64,000 nucleotides of DNA from Sebastes aleutianus (taxonomy: Eukaryota; Chordata; Actinopteri; Perciformes; Sebastidae): NCBI GenBank assembly GCA_916700875.1, contig CAKAKS010000199.1:87001-151000 (forward strand), given 5' to 3'. Position 1 is the stretch's first letter. Each line of letters opens with the position of its first letter. Both the position numbers and the translations under genes were made by a program. Below are positions 25,866-40,700 of the stretch, piece by piece. The notes beneath the pieces were generated by a model. It ran no database searches. It saw nothing but the letters and a program-made list of their open reading frames with translations, and was not told the DNA's origin.

Positions 25866-26110
25866 TTCATCAATTAAATTAAATTTGTTTATTGGCATGA
25901 CTGTCAGGTGAACAATATTGCCAAAGCATCAATTCAATAATAAATAAAAATAAAAATAAAAACAAAAACATATATATATATACATATATATAAATATATA
26001 CAATTCATTAAGCAAATTACAATATATAGATATTTAAAAAGAACATGCATGTAAATGGAGGAAAACAATAAAGAAGTAATTAATGTTTGTTGTGTCAATA
26101 AAACAAACAA
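25866..26110. repeat. LINE-tail-like fragment and AT-rich repeats
   Basis: Begins with a TTTATTGGCATGACTGTCAGGTG block typical of a teleost LINE 3' region, then AAATAAA and TA-rich simple sequence. Confidence 0.45.
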
Positions 26111-26225
26111 ACAAATAAAAAAAAATTAATAACTATATTGCAATATCAAAGGATAAATGTAAAAAAAAATAATCATGAAGAAGAGGAGTAAATAAAAGGC
26201 AGAGTGTGAGTTACATCTATTATGT

Positions 26226-26248
26226 GTTGTTGTTGTTGTTGTTGTTGT
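26226..26248. repeat. (TTG)n microsatellite
   Basis: About 7 uninterrupted trinucleotide units. Confidence 0.9.
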
Positions 26249-26474
26249 CTATCACTAGCTGCTACTATCAATACAAAATCAGCATGTATACCTTTACACA
26301 CGTCTATCCTGTCATGTATTGACGTTATAAAACTACTGTTAGTTCATTATTATTTACTCAAAGCCCTCTTAAACACAGATAAGTGAACAATAGTGAGCAT
26401 AGTATGCGTTTACACACACTTTGTTGTGACATACCGTCAGCTTGCCTTATAGCTAGCTAACTTAATGTTAATGC

Positions 26475-26610
26475 CAAGGACTATTAAAAGAGGTAGGGAC
26501 ACGGTTTTAATAACAGGAGTGTGACGCATGCGCAGTGTAACTGGAGCTGCAGTCGTGCGTTGCTATTGGCACAGATCAGATTTTACTGCGCATGCGCTGT
26601 ACCCATATTG
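26475..26610. repeat. Interspersed repeat with inverted TGCGCA ends, copy 2
   Basis: Contains GACGCATGCGCAGTGTAACTG and the inverted TTTTACTGCGCATGCGC, with a GTTGCTATTGGC core; relative of 16757-16895. Confidence 0.55.
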
Positions 26611-27006
26611 ACAGCTCTTCTTTTTATCATCCTTGGTTAATGGCCCCAAACTTAGCACGCTAAGCTAGCAAAAGTAAAACTTTAACCATACTTAAACGTG
26701 GCTCGCCATTTAGTAATAATTTAACACGCCTAAATATGAACGCGTGTTGTTGTGGACAAACTGGCAAACGTCACGCCAGACAAGAGTTTAGCTAGAGAAC
26801 TAGGAAACTAAACTTAAGTTAGCATTGAAGCTAGCTAGCTAATAGTAGCTGATGTAACTATGGCTACAGTCGAAGCTCGGCCCTGCTGGTGTTAACTTTA
26901 ACTCTGTGGTAGCATCACACTGGTGACAACTCTGCTTCTGTACGTCTGAGCAAAGCTGCAACACACTATTATGAGTGAGATAACACAGTTATAGTGTGTT
27001 TCTTAC

Positions 27007-27060
27007 CTTGCCCGACCAAATGCTAGTTAGTGACTCCTGCTCTCTGACTGGTTCATGACT
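27007..27060 (-). other. rnf14: Candidate 5' UTR first exon of rnf14
   Basis: A strong donor (GGCAAG then GTAAGA on the minus strand) at 27001-27007 lies upstream of the rnf14 coding acceptor at 25724 with no coding exon between. The right-hand limit is a guess. A GT microsatellite lies just beyond. Confidence 0.3.
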
Positions 27061-27064
27061 GGAG

Positions 27065-27066
<2 letters not shown>

Positions 27067-27102
<36 letters not shown>
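27067..27102. repeat. (GT)n microsatellite
   Basis: About 18 units, next to the candidate rnf14 first exon. Confidence 0.95.
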
Positions 27103-27103
<1 letters not shown>

Positions 27104-27290
27104 CAGCACCTCCTGCAGGATGCTTCATGTACTACAGGACCTGCACACATTGATACATTGGGACCAGTGTATTTTTTGGCATTTGCTTGAAAAATTAACA
27201 ATTAATTGATTATAAAATGTTTCCAAATAATTGTATGTCCAGTCCAGTAATTGATTAATCAACTAATTGTTCAGCTCTATCATCTATAAG

Positions 27291-27527
27291 TGTGCAATAA
27301 CATGTTGTAAATGTGCAATAAAGTGTTGTAAATGTGCAATAACATGTTGTAAATGTGCAATAAAGTGTTGTAAATGTGCAATAACATGTTGTAAATGTGC
27401 AATAACATGTTGGTCTATTTTGTGTCACTTTTGCAATGTAAATACTGTAAATCTACTGTTACGGATATGTGCAATAACATGCTGATCACTGTGCAATAAC
27501 ATGCTGATCACTGTGCAATAATTATAT
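27291..27527. repeat. Minisatellite with a 21/42-bp period
   Basis: Units GTGCAATAACATGTTGTAAA and GTGCAATAAAGTGTTGTAAA alternate in the first half, giving a 42-bp higher-order period, then decay into GTGCAATAACATGCTGATCA units. The Cys-rich frame across it is an artefact of the period. Confidence 0.9.
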
Positions 27528-28785
27528 AATTATTTGATGGACACTTTGTGCAATAATCTGGCAAAACTGTCATCTCATCAATATACATTGTATTTTTATA
27601 TTGTATATTGTATTATCTTTTATATTTATATTGCACCATCTCTTTTTTTATTGTATTATCTTTTTTAGCACCTATGGGATTGTTACAATCTAATTTCGTT
27701 GTACTACACAATGACAATAAAGGGCTTGAATCTGGAAATCTTGAATCATCTGTCTAAATTGCAATGAAATATCTTCCTGGTCAACTTTACCAACTAGAGT
27801 AGAGCGAGGACCTGACACAGAAAAGGTACTGTTTTATAGCTACCATATCTATGCTCTGACTAATAGAGATCCTTTCATGAGAGCAAATGTACACAGTTTA
27901 CAAGGATACAAGGTGTTGTTGGGTGTTCACTAATAGCAACGAATGCCTATTCCTCGTCAATAAACCATTTCTCACAATACATGCTTTTTTTTTTGTCAAG
28001 ATTTATTTTTGTTTGTGGGAACAGCAGCAGCACCCAGAAGGTGATTTTGTTGGACCACCATTCACACTGTTAAGTAGAAAAAAAGACAGTACAAGGCTAC
28101 CAGAGAACCAACGGACCATTGCTTTGAATGAGAAAAGCCAAACAATGAAATACTGCATGACAGTAACTTGGTAGTATCTACTTTCAACATACATACAGTA
28201 CAAGTAAACTCAACAAAAACTCATTCCTTACCTTTAAACTAAATACATTATAATCCAGCACTGACAATTATTTGTATGGAAAAAGACGCACTATTTGTCC
28301 TGTACAACATGGACCAATCCATGTTGGTTTACATGTGCCTCTGTACCTATACCGTATTTAGACATACTGCAATATTTTTACATTTTCATGAATCCTGTGT
28401 GCATTACTAGTTTTCCTCTGCACAGCCACTTTGCTTACATTTCTTCAAATCTGACATTCTTAGCTTAAATGTGCTCAGGAGATGCTGAACAAAACAATCT
28501 TTTAATATAATGGCCATCAAAGCAACACAGAGAGAAGCAGTTTTCCACCCCACGCTCACAACTGTTATGTCATAAAGTAGTCCATTCAATATTTATATTA
28601 TGCAATATTTTTGTATTCATCAAAGAAAATGAGAAATGACATGCCGAGGTGGCCGAGTGATGAATAGTATTGATCGGGGGATGCTGCTGTCTGTGTCTTC
28701 ATCGTCATCGATAGCGGAAGAACGACAGAATCGGGGGCGAGTAGCAGGACAAACGGAGGTGAAACTCAGGTGGCAGCCGCGACAG

Positions 28786-31700
28786 TTAGTCAATGTCCAT
28801 TTCAGGGAGCTTGTTCTCTGCCGTTCCCTGTTCCGTTCCTGCAGATGTGGCTTTGTCTGGGTTGCATGGCTGGCTCTCTGTTCCCTCCTGCCCGTTGACT
28901 GGCCCGTTCTCTGTCTTCTCCTCCTTAGGTGGCTCCACCTTGGGCTTGGGTTTGGACAACACAGGGTTGCAGGCTGTATAAAGCTCCTGAACAGGGAAGA
29001 AGAAGAAGGGCAAAAAAAAAGGATTTATTTCTCCAGAGACCATGTTTTTATTTGAAATTACGTTGATTTCTAAAACCAATTTGTAAAATAAAGACTTGTT
29101 CTTTTATTTCACACATCTTTGCTCCTGCTACAAATTTATTACCGGAATTAGTGATGGTTGTAATCGTTTGTGTGGGGCTGGCAGTTGTTCTACCGTTGGC
29201 TGTGTGGTGTCAACATTTTCTACTGCTTTGTAAGCAAACTAGAATTGCCATTTCCAAGGTTGTATGCCGCCGCCACCAACCAGTCAGGTTGCAGTTTACA
29301 TCCATGTCTGTCTAAAATGTCATCACTACATCATTTTATCATGTTAGATATTTGTCTGAAATTGTCATAATTAGCACATGAATTCTTGAGTTATGGCCAA
29401 AAAACGTGTTTTGTGAGGTCACAGTGACTGTTGACCACCAAAATCTAATCAGTTCATCTTTGAGTCCAAGTGGACGTATGTGCCAAATTTGAAGAGATTC
29501 CCTCAAGGCGTTCCTTAAGGCCCAGACACACCAAACCGACATCGAAGAACTAGCGGCTATGAAGGTCGACCATAGCGCCGCCTCACGTTGCCTTTGTCTC
29601 GGCCGACAAGTTGCATTTGAACACACTGCAAAAACTACAGCCGACGGCCAGTTAGCTCGTACGTCCTGCGCCTGCGTGAGAGGAATAAAGGCGACGGCGG
29701 TCTGTATTCATCATTCAAAAAGGGAAACCAGAAGACCGAGGACTGCGGATTTACAAGCCATTTTTATGATATGTACATGAAATAAAGCGGCGTTTCCCGA
29801 CCATTTTCACACCACTCTCACTCACCACTATGCTTCATTCAAGAGGGTCATGTCGTTGTGAAAATATCCGTGTATTGGAATGATCAGATGAAATGAAGGT
29901 GAAATATTAGATGAGCCTTCTGTGTTTTTCCTCTCGACTTTACTCGTTTGCTTGCTTTCCTCACTTCCGTTGATCAGCCAATCAGAGTGATTTCTGTAGA
30001 CTAGAGCCGGCGGTACAGGACACACAAAAAATAGGCCGACAGATGCTCACCGATGGCCCCAAACTGTCCGACAGCTGACAGTCAGCTTGGTGTGTCGGCA
30101 TTGAGTGAACACGAGTTGTATTCTCGTGTACAAACATGACAACATAAAGCAATGTGCTACGTGCAGGAAACCAGACTAATCACAAATCTACAGGGAGTGG
30201 GTTTGGTAGAAAGCTACCTGAGTGTTCTCACAACCTTCAGTATTTTTTAAGTTCATGTGTGTCTATGTGCCTTGAATGCACTCTCAGTACCTTAATCTTG
30301 GCATGGATCTCTCCGACTTTGACCACTGGATCCAGAGTGAGGTCCTGATTATTCTGCTGGTTCATCATGCTGTTCATCCAGACCATGGCGTCCTTCACCT
30401 GCTTGTCCACCCGAGTCACCTCCAGCTCATCCAGGTGATCGTACAGCTCATCCTGTCGGGAGAAACACACATAACGTATGACATCAATTCAATCGATGAT
30501 CTAACATATAACCACATTAACTAAACAAAATCTAACTAAGCAATCATTAGGTTAAGTCAACAAACTTGCTCTCCGTGCCAGGTTACCTTTGCCTTGTAAG
30601 CGTCAATGACCTTCATGTACATCTGGATCAGTCTGCCAAGCTCCTCAAATGCTTTTGGTCTCTCCTCAGCTTCCATGTATCTGTCACGAATTGGCTGCCC
30701 CATTTTCTGTGGAAAAGAAGCAACAATTTAGTAAGCGTGGGAATGTGCATCATATACTTCCATTATATTATGTTCTAAGCCCTTATACACTTTCACAATT
30801 TATTTTAATTAATGAATCTATGTGTAATCTATATAATCTATGTGGGTCTCAAAGGGTTAATGCCAAAATAAACTACTATAACTTCTGAAAACAGAGATAT
30901 TTTAGATGATAAAGTCATTCTCCTATTTTAAATATTGAACTATGAATATCAGTTCTCTATTACAATCACAGAATACAGCAGATCAACATATATTGCGTCA
31001 TCTTAACAAGCAGGGAGACTGGGCAAAGTTCACTTCTGAATGGGAATATCACTATTTCCCTCAGAAACATCTGTGCAGTTACACACTGCATGCCTGGTTA
31101 CCTTCATTTCAGCCAGTTTGTCGATGTAAACTTGTTTCTGTTGGTCCTCTCCGTCTTCATACAGCCAGTTCTCTGTGTGCTCCAGTTTTAATGAGAATGC
31201 GTCACGATCCTACATGTTATACAAGAAACGGGATTAAATTCACAATTTACAAAAAACGTCAGCGGAACAAAACATGAAACACATGCAGCGTATCTGATTT
31301 ATTTAAGTGACTGTTAACATGATCTATACTCACAGCATCATTCACAAACTTCTCCAGGACGCTGTGCAGTTTCTCCCTCATGTCGTACACGTACTCTTCT
31401 ACGTTGTTCTTTGCGTCGTTCCTCTCCTTCTCTAGCTTATCCTGCATGATCATCTTACCCTGGAAGAGTCACAATGATTAGTCAGTGGAAGTGCACACAC
31501 ACACAAACCACTTGAGGACGGACCAAATAGACAGAAAATAGTAATTATAATGGTGGATGCTCACACCCAAAGAATCATATTTAAAGCTAGAATGTAACCA
31601 CGTCGTTCACGTCCTGATATTACAGGTTACAAACATGTTGTGGTATCTAAATGTAAGCTTATGAAGTTAATACGTGGGAAGTTAAGAAGCGAATGGTGGG

Positions 31701-34700
31701 GAAAAAATCAAATCCACCTCTATAGTAACTCCTAAAACAACAATGAGGAATAAACACTCGCAAAGGGAAAAACCTGCAAGTACTTTTAGAGTATTATATC
31801 ATCAGATATAGCACAACTATTGTATTATAAACATACATTATAAGGTAACAGACAGTCATCCTTATTTGTTTTAAATAAAAAACAAATGAAAGCAGGACCA
31901 GTAAGTCTCACTAGCACATGGCTTGGTCAAATACTGTGAGTGCATGCTGGACATTCCTGGTGATTTTTAGAGCATTACCTCATTCTCCACACACATGTTT
32001 AGTACGTCATCGGGCAGCTGCCAGTGCAAATTGTTCTCTATGGGCAGCTCCACTGTCTTCGTTTTGACTTTGGGCTTCTTCGCCTGAGGGGGCTGGTCGT
32101 TCTTCTTCACCTGCTTGGTGTCCTCGGTCTGAAAAATGAGAGATGAAAAATCCTTTTAGTAACCTAAAGGCTAGGTTAAATATTTAACATGTGCTTTAGG
32201 GTAAAAGGAACAGCGGTGAATCTGAGGTTACACGCTCGGAAGATTCAATGGCCGTCAATCTGAATGCTCTTATTATTCTCTAAAAGATGCCTTTACAGCA
32301 CGAAGCCTTGTGTGACTTCAGTCAGTTTCCACTGGTTAGTGGCCACTTACTGGAATCTGTCAAGCTCCACTTTTATGTTTAAGCGAATCATTTCATCTTT
32401 TTTTGTGCTTTTGTATCTTAACTATGATGATACAGTCACTTTAAATTTGTGCGGGGTCACTGTCAGATTGCATTCATTATGCCTTTTTTGGTGTGAATAC
32501 ACTTTTTTTTGTCTTTAAGTTGGTGTATGTGAACATTTCAAATAGTTATTCTTCTCTTTAAATGTTTTTTTTTATGGGGTTATTGTTACAAAGTCCCCTT
32601 TAACTTACCAAACCTGAATAAAAACAAATGGATTACCACACCTGAGGCCTGTACTACGAAGCAGGATTTGGGGTTGGCAAAATAATTTCAGGGTTAACCC
32701 TGGGGTTTCCGTCCTACGAGGGTGGTTCGCTTCTTACCGGGGTAAATCGCCATGGTAACTTATGCTCAACACCTAACCTGCTCCGGAGCAGAGTTTAGAG
32801 CTCTGTTTTGTAACACTTTGTCGGTGGTTTCTTAAAAATACTTGTTAGAACGTCCTTCCTTCCTTCCTTATTTCCTTACTTACTTCCCTATTCCCAGACT
32901 TTATTCCCTCATTGTTTACATCCTCCTTTCCTTCCTAACTTGCTAGTACGTAAATATGGGAATAAAGGAAGGAAGTAAGGAAAGAAGGCAGCGTAATTCT
33001 GCCATATTTAGTATCTAAAATGTTTTGCCTTATCGCTCAGCACAAGGTTACCTCCATGTCCTCGGTCTCTGATTTGTTGTCTCCGTTGTCTGCAGTCTGT
33101 TGTTTCTGATCCTCCGGGTCCACCTGCATTTTGTTCTGACACAGAGTAACAAAAGGAAAGACATAATGCATAAATTGTATTAAAGATAACATACAGCATT
33201 TTGCAGCTGGTTTTATCCAAACTCTGGGTTGAAAACAAAAAATCACTGAGTGAGAAACACCGACCAAACATGTATTTATAAGAAGTAACACTGAACTTTG
33301 ACCGGACAAGATTCAATAGGTTTGTGTAAATCATTTTGGATGTTGATTTCTGTTTGTTCAAGATAGAACGTTCTTCTCACTCCATTCAGAAGAGGAAGTT
33401 TGCTGCCTTTTATTACACCACAAACCCCAAGCAAATCAAAATGTCCCAGACTCAGTCTCACTTATGTTTTTTTTAAGTTTTTTATAGGTAGTATTTGTTG
33501 CAGAGGTATTGTGTTTGATAGCGTTAATTGTCCAGGTGTTCATGATATTGTATTTATTTGACCCTCGTGCCATTTTTTTATTGTGTCAACTCTGAGTTTA
33601 TACTCAGTTTATAATCAGAGGAACACTAATGATTACGATTACTTTAGGGAAAAAGGCCAAACAGTTGGCTTTGGAGCTCAGATGGTGACGAACGACCCAA
33701 AATAAAATGCCAAACTGATTACAAAGGAGGCATTATTGAGAGATAAATGCAACCCCTTGAAGCTGTGTTGAGCTTGTTAAAGCAAGACATCTAAATTCCA
33801 ATGTGATGACGTTACTTAATATAAAAAAAAAACAAGGTGTGGCCAGACTGTCTGTGTGACGGATCTCTGAGGTGAATCACAAATCAAACGGCAGAAAAAA
33901 AAAAGCTGGAAACACACACACACAGTCATTAAATACACAGAGTACACACCTCCTCTTCTTTCACTGTCTGGTCCGTCTCTGTTGACTCTTCCCCCTCAAC
34001 TGTCTTCACGACCTCTACGAGCGAGGCACTCGATACACTGAACATGCCGTGAATGTTGACCCGAACTTTCACCTTGACCTTTGCGCTCTCGCCAGACGCC
34101 TGAGGAACCACGTTCTGGATCAGGAACTGGCCTGTAGGGCGGAGGAAAGAGTGAAAGGTTAGAATAGGTGAGAGTATCTTCTTAGATCAATGAGGAAAGG
34201 TGAGGAAGCCAAGTTGAATCACAGGAAAAGATATTGCACATTTGTAGTTTTCAGGAAATGACACTATTTAAATGTCACAATTAACATGTTTTAGCAATCA
34301 TCAGCGTGATATCAGACATCTCGTGACTAAAGGCTGAATAAAGTTGGTTGGCAATGGAATCATTCAAATTGCAAAGTAGCTGCAACCACTCAAAACTAGG
34401 AGCTGACAAATCTAACATGGAGCAAATGTCAAAGTTAAAAATTAACGGTCTCTCAGTTACTTATAACTTGCACACTTTGGACTCAAGCTTGCATTGCAAA
34501 CTAATGAGTAAATTAATAAATACAAAAGATTTCCAGAAACTATTTTTCAGCTATAAACCACCTTTACATTCAATATAGCCTTTTTTTTTTTTTTTTTTTG
34601 ACAAAACAAACAAAAAAGGACTAATTGTCCATACTCATTATTGTCCACTTGCCTCACAAAAGTAATTACTAGGGCTGTCAATCAGTTAAAAAATTCAATT

Positions 34701-37700
34701 GCAATTAATCGCATGATTGTCTATAGTCAATCGCAATTAATTGCACATTTTTTATCTGTTCAAAATGTAACTGAAAGGGAGATTTGTCAAGTATTTAATA
34801 CTCTTATCAACATGGGAGTGGGCAAAAATGCTTACTTTATGCAAATGTAAGTATATATATTATATTATATGCATATATATTATTATTGGAAATCAATTAA
34901 CAACACAAAACAATGACAAATATTGTCCAGAAACCCTCACAGGTACTGCATTTAGCATAAAAAATGTGCTCAAATCATAACATGGCAAACTCAAGTGCAA
35001 CAGGCAACAACAGCTGTCAGTATGTCAGTGTGCTGACTTGACTATGACTTGCCCCAAACTGCATGTGATTATCATAAAGTGGGCATGTCTGTAAAGGGGA
35101 GACTCGTGGGTACCCATAGTGGCGTTAAAACAAATTGCCGTTATCACGTTAACTTTGACATCCCTAGTAATTCTGTGCTGCTGAAGTTGAACTTGTAATA
35201 CCTATAGCGCCGTTGGGGTAGGGCAGCTCCTTGGGGTTGTTGTAGTAACCTTCAAGGGTGAAGGGCTCTTTCCGGAAGAAGGTCAAAACTTTGGAGAAGG
35301 GAGCTGCATGGTTCTTTGGGAAAACCTCACAATCACTGTAAAAAAACACAGCAGGAGGAGGTCAATGACACAACAAATGTAAACACCATTTAAGCAAATA
35401 TTTTACAGAGCTGGATAGTAGTCAGGATTTAAAAAAATAATCTAGTAATGTGAATGCAACTGGCAGACATTTCAGGCGTGCTTGCGTGTAGTACAAGTGG
35501 ACTGGGCGTGTGCAGGTGTGGCAAGAAAATCCTGCAGGTACAGGTAAATGCATCTGAAAAGACTGTGGCAGCAGGCAGGCGTGGTCTTAAAAAAACAGTC
35601 CCATGCAGACCTTATCTTAACTGCAGCTTTGGGGAATATTTTTAAATTCAACTCATATTTTAATATTAAGAGTTGTTGAGTAGTTTCAGCGAAGTCCATT
35701 GACATCCATGTCAATAATAAAGTAGGGTTTTAGCTTTGCAAAATGTTGTAAAGCATGATGTTCACAGTAATAGGTGTGATGAACTCTCCCGTTCTCCCTG
35801 TGAGATTCAAACGTTAAGTAAAACTGACAGAGATCGTACCTCAGTCCCTCCTCTGCGGCTGAATTCCATTTTAGAGAGATGGAGTAGGGAACAACATCTG
35901 TAATGGAGAACTCTCTGACTTTGAACGCTGGCGACAAGATCGCACACTGAGGAGGAAAAATACAAAAACACAAGTTACCAAAGCTCAGACTTTGCCTTGA
36001 GGTCGCTTTCTTATTCTGACCAACAGCAAGAAATTCAGCATCCAACCCAAATATTCAATTTACAATGAAAAAAGGAAAACAAGATTTGATTTGGGAAGTT
36101 GTTACCAGTATGTATAATCATATACATATAAATCAGGGGCGGAGGAGAAAATCAACACAGCATAGTAGCGCGATATTTTGCGTGGCAATATAGTAACGAT
36201 ACACAGATGTCAAGTATCAATCTTTTATTTTTATTTATATATATATTTATATTTTTATTTTATCTTTTAACAAATCGGACAGCCCGCCGGCGGGCCCAGA
36301 CACTATTCTGTCTTTTAGAGGTTGTAGCAGGCTCAGCCTCAAAGCTAGAGTGAAGATGCTGATATCATACAAAACTAGAAAAACCTAATAATCGATTGGT
36401 ACCAACCATGTCATTAGCTTAGACATCAGCTTATCGGGAGGAACGTTAAATAACGCTCCAAAGTTACGCTACATTTTGGTGAGGAAAAACTGACATGGCC
36501 ATTTTCAAAAGGGGTCCCTTGACATCTGACCTCAAGATATGTGAGTGAAAACTGTATCTTGTTAGATAAAACAGATGTTGCATAAATTGCAGTTAAAAAA
36601 AAGGCAACAAATCGCAATATATCTTATCACAATATTCTGCATATCGCAAAATGTTTAAAAACGCAATAAGGTCATATCGTGACTTAAGTATCGTGATTCC
36701 AACCCCACAAATCCTGCATGAACAACAAAATAAGTTGTGTCTCTTAAACATCATTCATGTGCGTCATAATCCTCCCACTCTGCTATCACAGCTGTCAGCG
36801 AGTGAGTTTTACTGTGTGAGTCACTAACGGGAGCAAAGTGTCGGTCACGACAGGTGAGCCGTACCTGCAGAGCGCAGCCTCTGGCCACGGCCTCGTCCGC
36901 GTTCAGGGTGGTGCTCAGCTCTTTGCCGAAGAACTTGCTGATACGCTCTTTGATGGCGGGGATTCTGGAGGCGGCGCCCACGATCTCCACTGCATAGATG
37001 TCTTCCTTTTTCAGCTCTGGATAACAGGAAGCAGGGACACAAGGATGATACAAAACAGGCCTTGTTAAAAGTTTACAGAGTCACAGATTCACTTTATGTG
37101 GTTTATGTGTTGTTTGCGTAAAAAATGGACAAGCAGGAGCAAGCAGAGATAAGAGAGGATGCAAAGGAATGATTGAAGGGAGGCAGGAAGACAGGCGTGA
37201 TGCCAGTGTCCGGAGGGGAGGGCTGTCTATGCGTGTGTGCACGTGCTGACGGGGATAGTCCAGCCGCTAATAAAGTCAGATGTACTCACTGGCTTGTTCC
37301 ATGACGCTGCGCAGGGGACCCTCTACTTTGGCGAGCAGCCCCGCACACATCTCCTCAAAGTGACCTCTGAGGACACATGGTCATAGATTATTAATAGACT
37401 CACACATTGAGAAGCTCTTACGAAGTCATTTCTAATTATAGCAATGCCATTTTTAATTTGTGCTTATCTATAGTAGCCCTCTTTAATATTCAGACGCTAG
37501 TCTATAGAAAGGAATACTCAAACAGACTGTAATGGCTCAACATAATTAATACATAAAGCAGGTTTATTTACAGCATCAATGGCAAACACAATCCTTAGAT
37601 TATTCCCGTTGACTACCGTTCATATTTTTTCTGAAATAAGGTCCCATCCAGGTTCCAACGGAAGGGGCGGGACTTCGCCTCTCTATTGCATAAGAGATTT

Positions 37701-40700
37701 TGTCCTCTTAATTACTGAAGTAACATTGAATCTCACCTGTTGAGTTTACCGGAAACATCGATGTCATTCATGAAGCACTCGATGTTCAGAGGCAGGTCGG
37801 AGGAGTTGGCGCTCATCAGCTTCTTGAGTTTCTCACACTCCTGGACAAGTCGGACCAGCGCCCGCGGCTTGGTCTTGACGTCCAGCTTGTACTTTTTCCC
37901 AAACTCCTCACAGAAGTGGTTGACCAGGATGTCGTCGAAGCCCTTCCCGCCAAGCTCTGAATCAAACGCCGTGGCCAGGATCTGACGGTGGAGGAAGATA
38001 AGAAGTCAATATTTGAAGTGATGGCAAATGATGATAAAAAAAACTGGATGGATATTTCATAACACTGCATAGCTGGACGGGTGCATGTGAGGATAGAAAT
38101 GTAGGAAAGTAGACTTGTGCTAATTTTAACTCATCTATTAAATATGGTTTCAATTAAACAACCTGCGTTAGCTACAGTATCAAGGTATCAACAAGAAGAG
38201 ATATAAAAAACATTGCAATCATGAAACCTTCCCCGTTTTATCTATGCCCACATGAGAAAAGACCTTACCAGCATTTTGGCAAAAACCCGCCAGGAACATA
38301 GAGCTGCATCATCATAACCTGCCCTAAAAACATTTTTCCTTGTGAGTCTTGCGTTTCAAAACGGGCACAAATTATTCATTACTCACCTTGAGCTTTCCCT
38401 TGTTGAACGCACAAACTGACACCTGGTAACCCGAGTGGCCCACGTCCACAAACACCACTATCCTGGGCTTCTCTTCTGGAGCCGGCAGGTCCTGCTTGTA
38501 GATGCCATATGCCAGAGTCACTGCAACAAACAGGTATAATTATCTGGTGTTAGTTAGTGCCCACAACGATGCTGAACTACGTCTGACCTATAGAAAGCTA
38601 CCAGACTGCAAATACATACAAACAAAATGTAGGCTAAGCTTCATGACATGCACTGATTTCAAATTACGAAGCAACGAAGCATGTTTATCACTATCAAACG
38701 GGTCTGAAGTATTTAGGTTGGTACAAATGGTAGTAAGCATTATGCTTGATCGGTGTTACGATTATGAGGTGGTCCTTGGAAAGTTTCCTCCCCTTTAAGG
38801 GGTCCCTCGCCCCAAAACGTTTGAGAATACCCCTGCTCTAAAAGCCCAATAACTAGTTCCAATAATTCAGATGCTGCTTGTCCTGCAAAGAGAATAACTG
38901 TGTTTCAGTGTACCTGCAGTGGTCTCATTCATTAGTCGTAGACAGTTGAGGCCTGCGATCTGAGCTGCATCCATGACAGACCTTCTATCTGTGTCAGTGA
39001 AATAGCTCGGGACCTTGGAGGGGGGGAAAAACAATGCAGATGAGGGAGCAACCAATAATAACTCTATACACATGGTATTACTTTATGGCATTGATAACAT
39101 GCCAAAGATGTCAATAAATGAAAACACACCCTATATTTCTTCTGTGTGAATGATCACTTTGAACACTACTGATGCATGAATCGCCTGCATCACAAGATGT
39201 CTGGATAACGTTGCCGTGTTGGTTACTCTCCGGCTTCCAAAACAAAACATCTCCTTGTGGAAAAGGGGCTAAGTTTAGCTATTGGCCACGGTAATAATAA
39301 CATGTTATCCATCTCTAGGGCTGATGCAGACTGTGGACAGAGGACCAGTGGAAGAAAGAGCCTCTCTGTGTGAGATCTGTAACATTACATAACAGATGTC
39401 AGTGAATTCATAAACTCAGCACAGCAAAGGAACACACACACATCCCGCTCTTCGGCAAAACAAGGTGCAAGAAAGGAAATAAAAGCTTTCAGACAAGACA
39501 TCTGGTGAAGTGCTTGGAGCTCAAAATGTCACATGAACATGTGGTAATACATTTATACACCTTGGAGGCAGCTTTCTCTGGGCATGTTATAAGCCAAACT
39601 ACTTGGAAATGCAAGAGGATGACATTAATAGCTGCCACTCAAAATAGCAGGATGTAAATGCAATGCACTGCTCCACTGAAGTACAGAAAATGCCATTAAG
39701 TACAGTGAGTAAAGTGAGTCACATGTCTCTTGAAGCCTAATCAGTCCAATGCCACATCTTTAAATAAGCTATGCAGTGACCCAACAAAGTAAATGGATTG
39801 TACTTGACACTGTGATGTTATATTGTGATCCTGTCATCATTTTCATGAGTAAACTAATACACTGTACTCTATTCTATTAAGAGGTTTTATAGATTTTCAG
39901 ACACCCTGCTGAAGCGGTGAAACCGCTGCGGGTGTCTCCTGAGATGCTCACCGAGATGACACAGTCGGCAACTGGTTTCTTCAGTGCGCTTTCAGCAGTC
40001 TCCTTCAGTTTGGTCAGCAGCATGCCGGTGACCTGCTCGATGCTGAACACTCTCTCCTCCTCCATGTACATCACCTGGAGTTGAGGAGAATTAGGAAGAT
40101 GATTACTCTCAAGGCAAATTGTTTAAATAGCTTATACATAATAATAAGACAGGCCAACACAGTTTCATTGAAGACATTTTAAAAGATTGAAAGCTCTTAA
40201 AACAGGCCCCCACAAGACCGTAAGAAATGATGTGTATATATCAATATGCAATCTGAAAACTGATTTTGCAGGCAACAAAAGGTTGCAATCCTCTCAGATT
40301 TGTTATTTCTTCTGAGGATTCGCATTAATTATCTCCACGGGGGCACAGAAACATGCCGGGCTGTGTGTTTGCAGCGTGCAAGCCAGGAATTGTCATTTGT
40401 GTACAAGACCTTTGGGGTATGTTTTGAGTCTTACACTATCTATCAGATGGCACCAAAAGTCAGTCATTTTTCATATTCAGGCAATCAGCTAATCGCAAGG
40501 CTCAGAGAAAACAGAACAATGATAATTTCTTACCGCAAAATAGTGATATAAGACACAAAATGCCAAGAAAAATAAATATATAACAGCTTAAGACTGAGGC
40601 AAGAGAGACTGTTTCTAGGATAAGAGCACAGAGGACTGGGTAGACAGGGGAAGATAATGTAAAGAGCTATGATTCAGAGGAAAGAACATTATGTGAAGCA

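Larger units (their letters stand above)
25726..28785. other. rnf14-hspa4 intergenic region (includes rnf14 5' leader)
   Basis: No coding exon supported. It holds the rnf14 upstream leader and probable promoter (about 26600-27060), simple repeats, a minisatellite and, at the right, the hspa4 3' UTR, which is notably CpG-rich at 28640-28785. A minus-strand AATAAA near 28005 could end hspa4. Confidence 0.55.

Noticed and set aside
27267..27485. 72-codon Cys-rich plus-strand ORF
   Set aside because: Product of the 21/42-bp minisatellite period (CAITCCK repeats), not a toxin or zinc protein.
28636..29055. 139-codon plus-strand ORF
   Set aside because: Antisense shadow of the GC-rich hspa4 last exon and 3' UTR.
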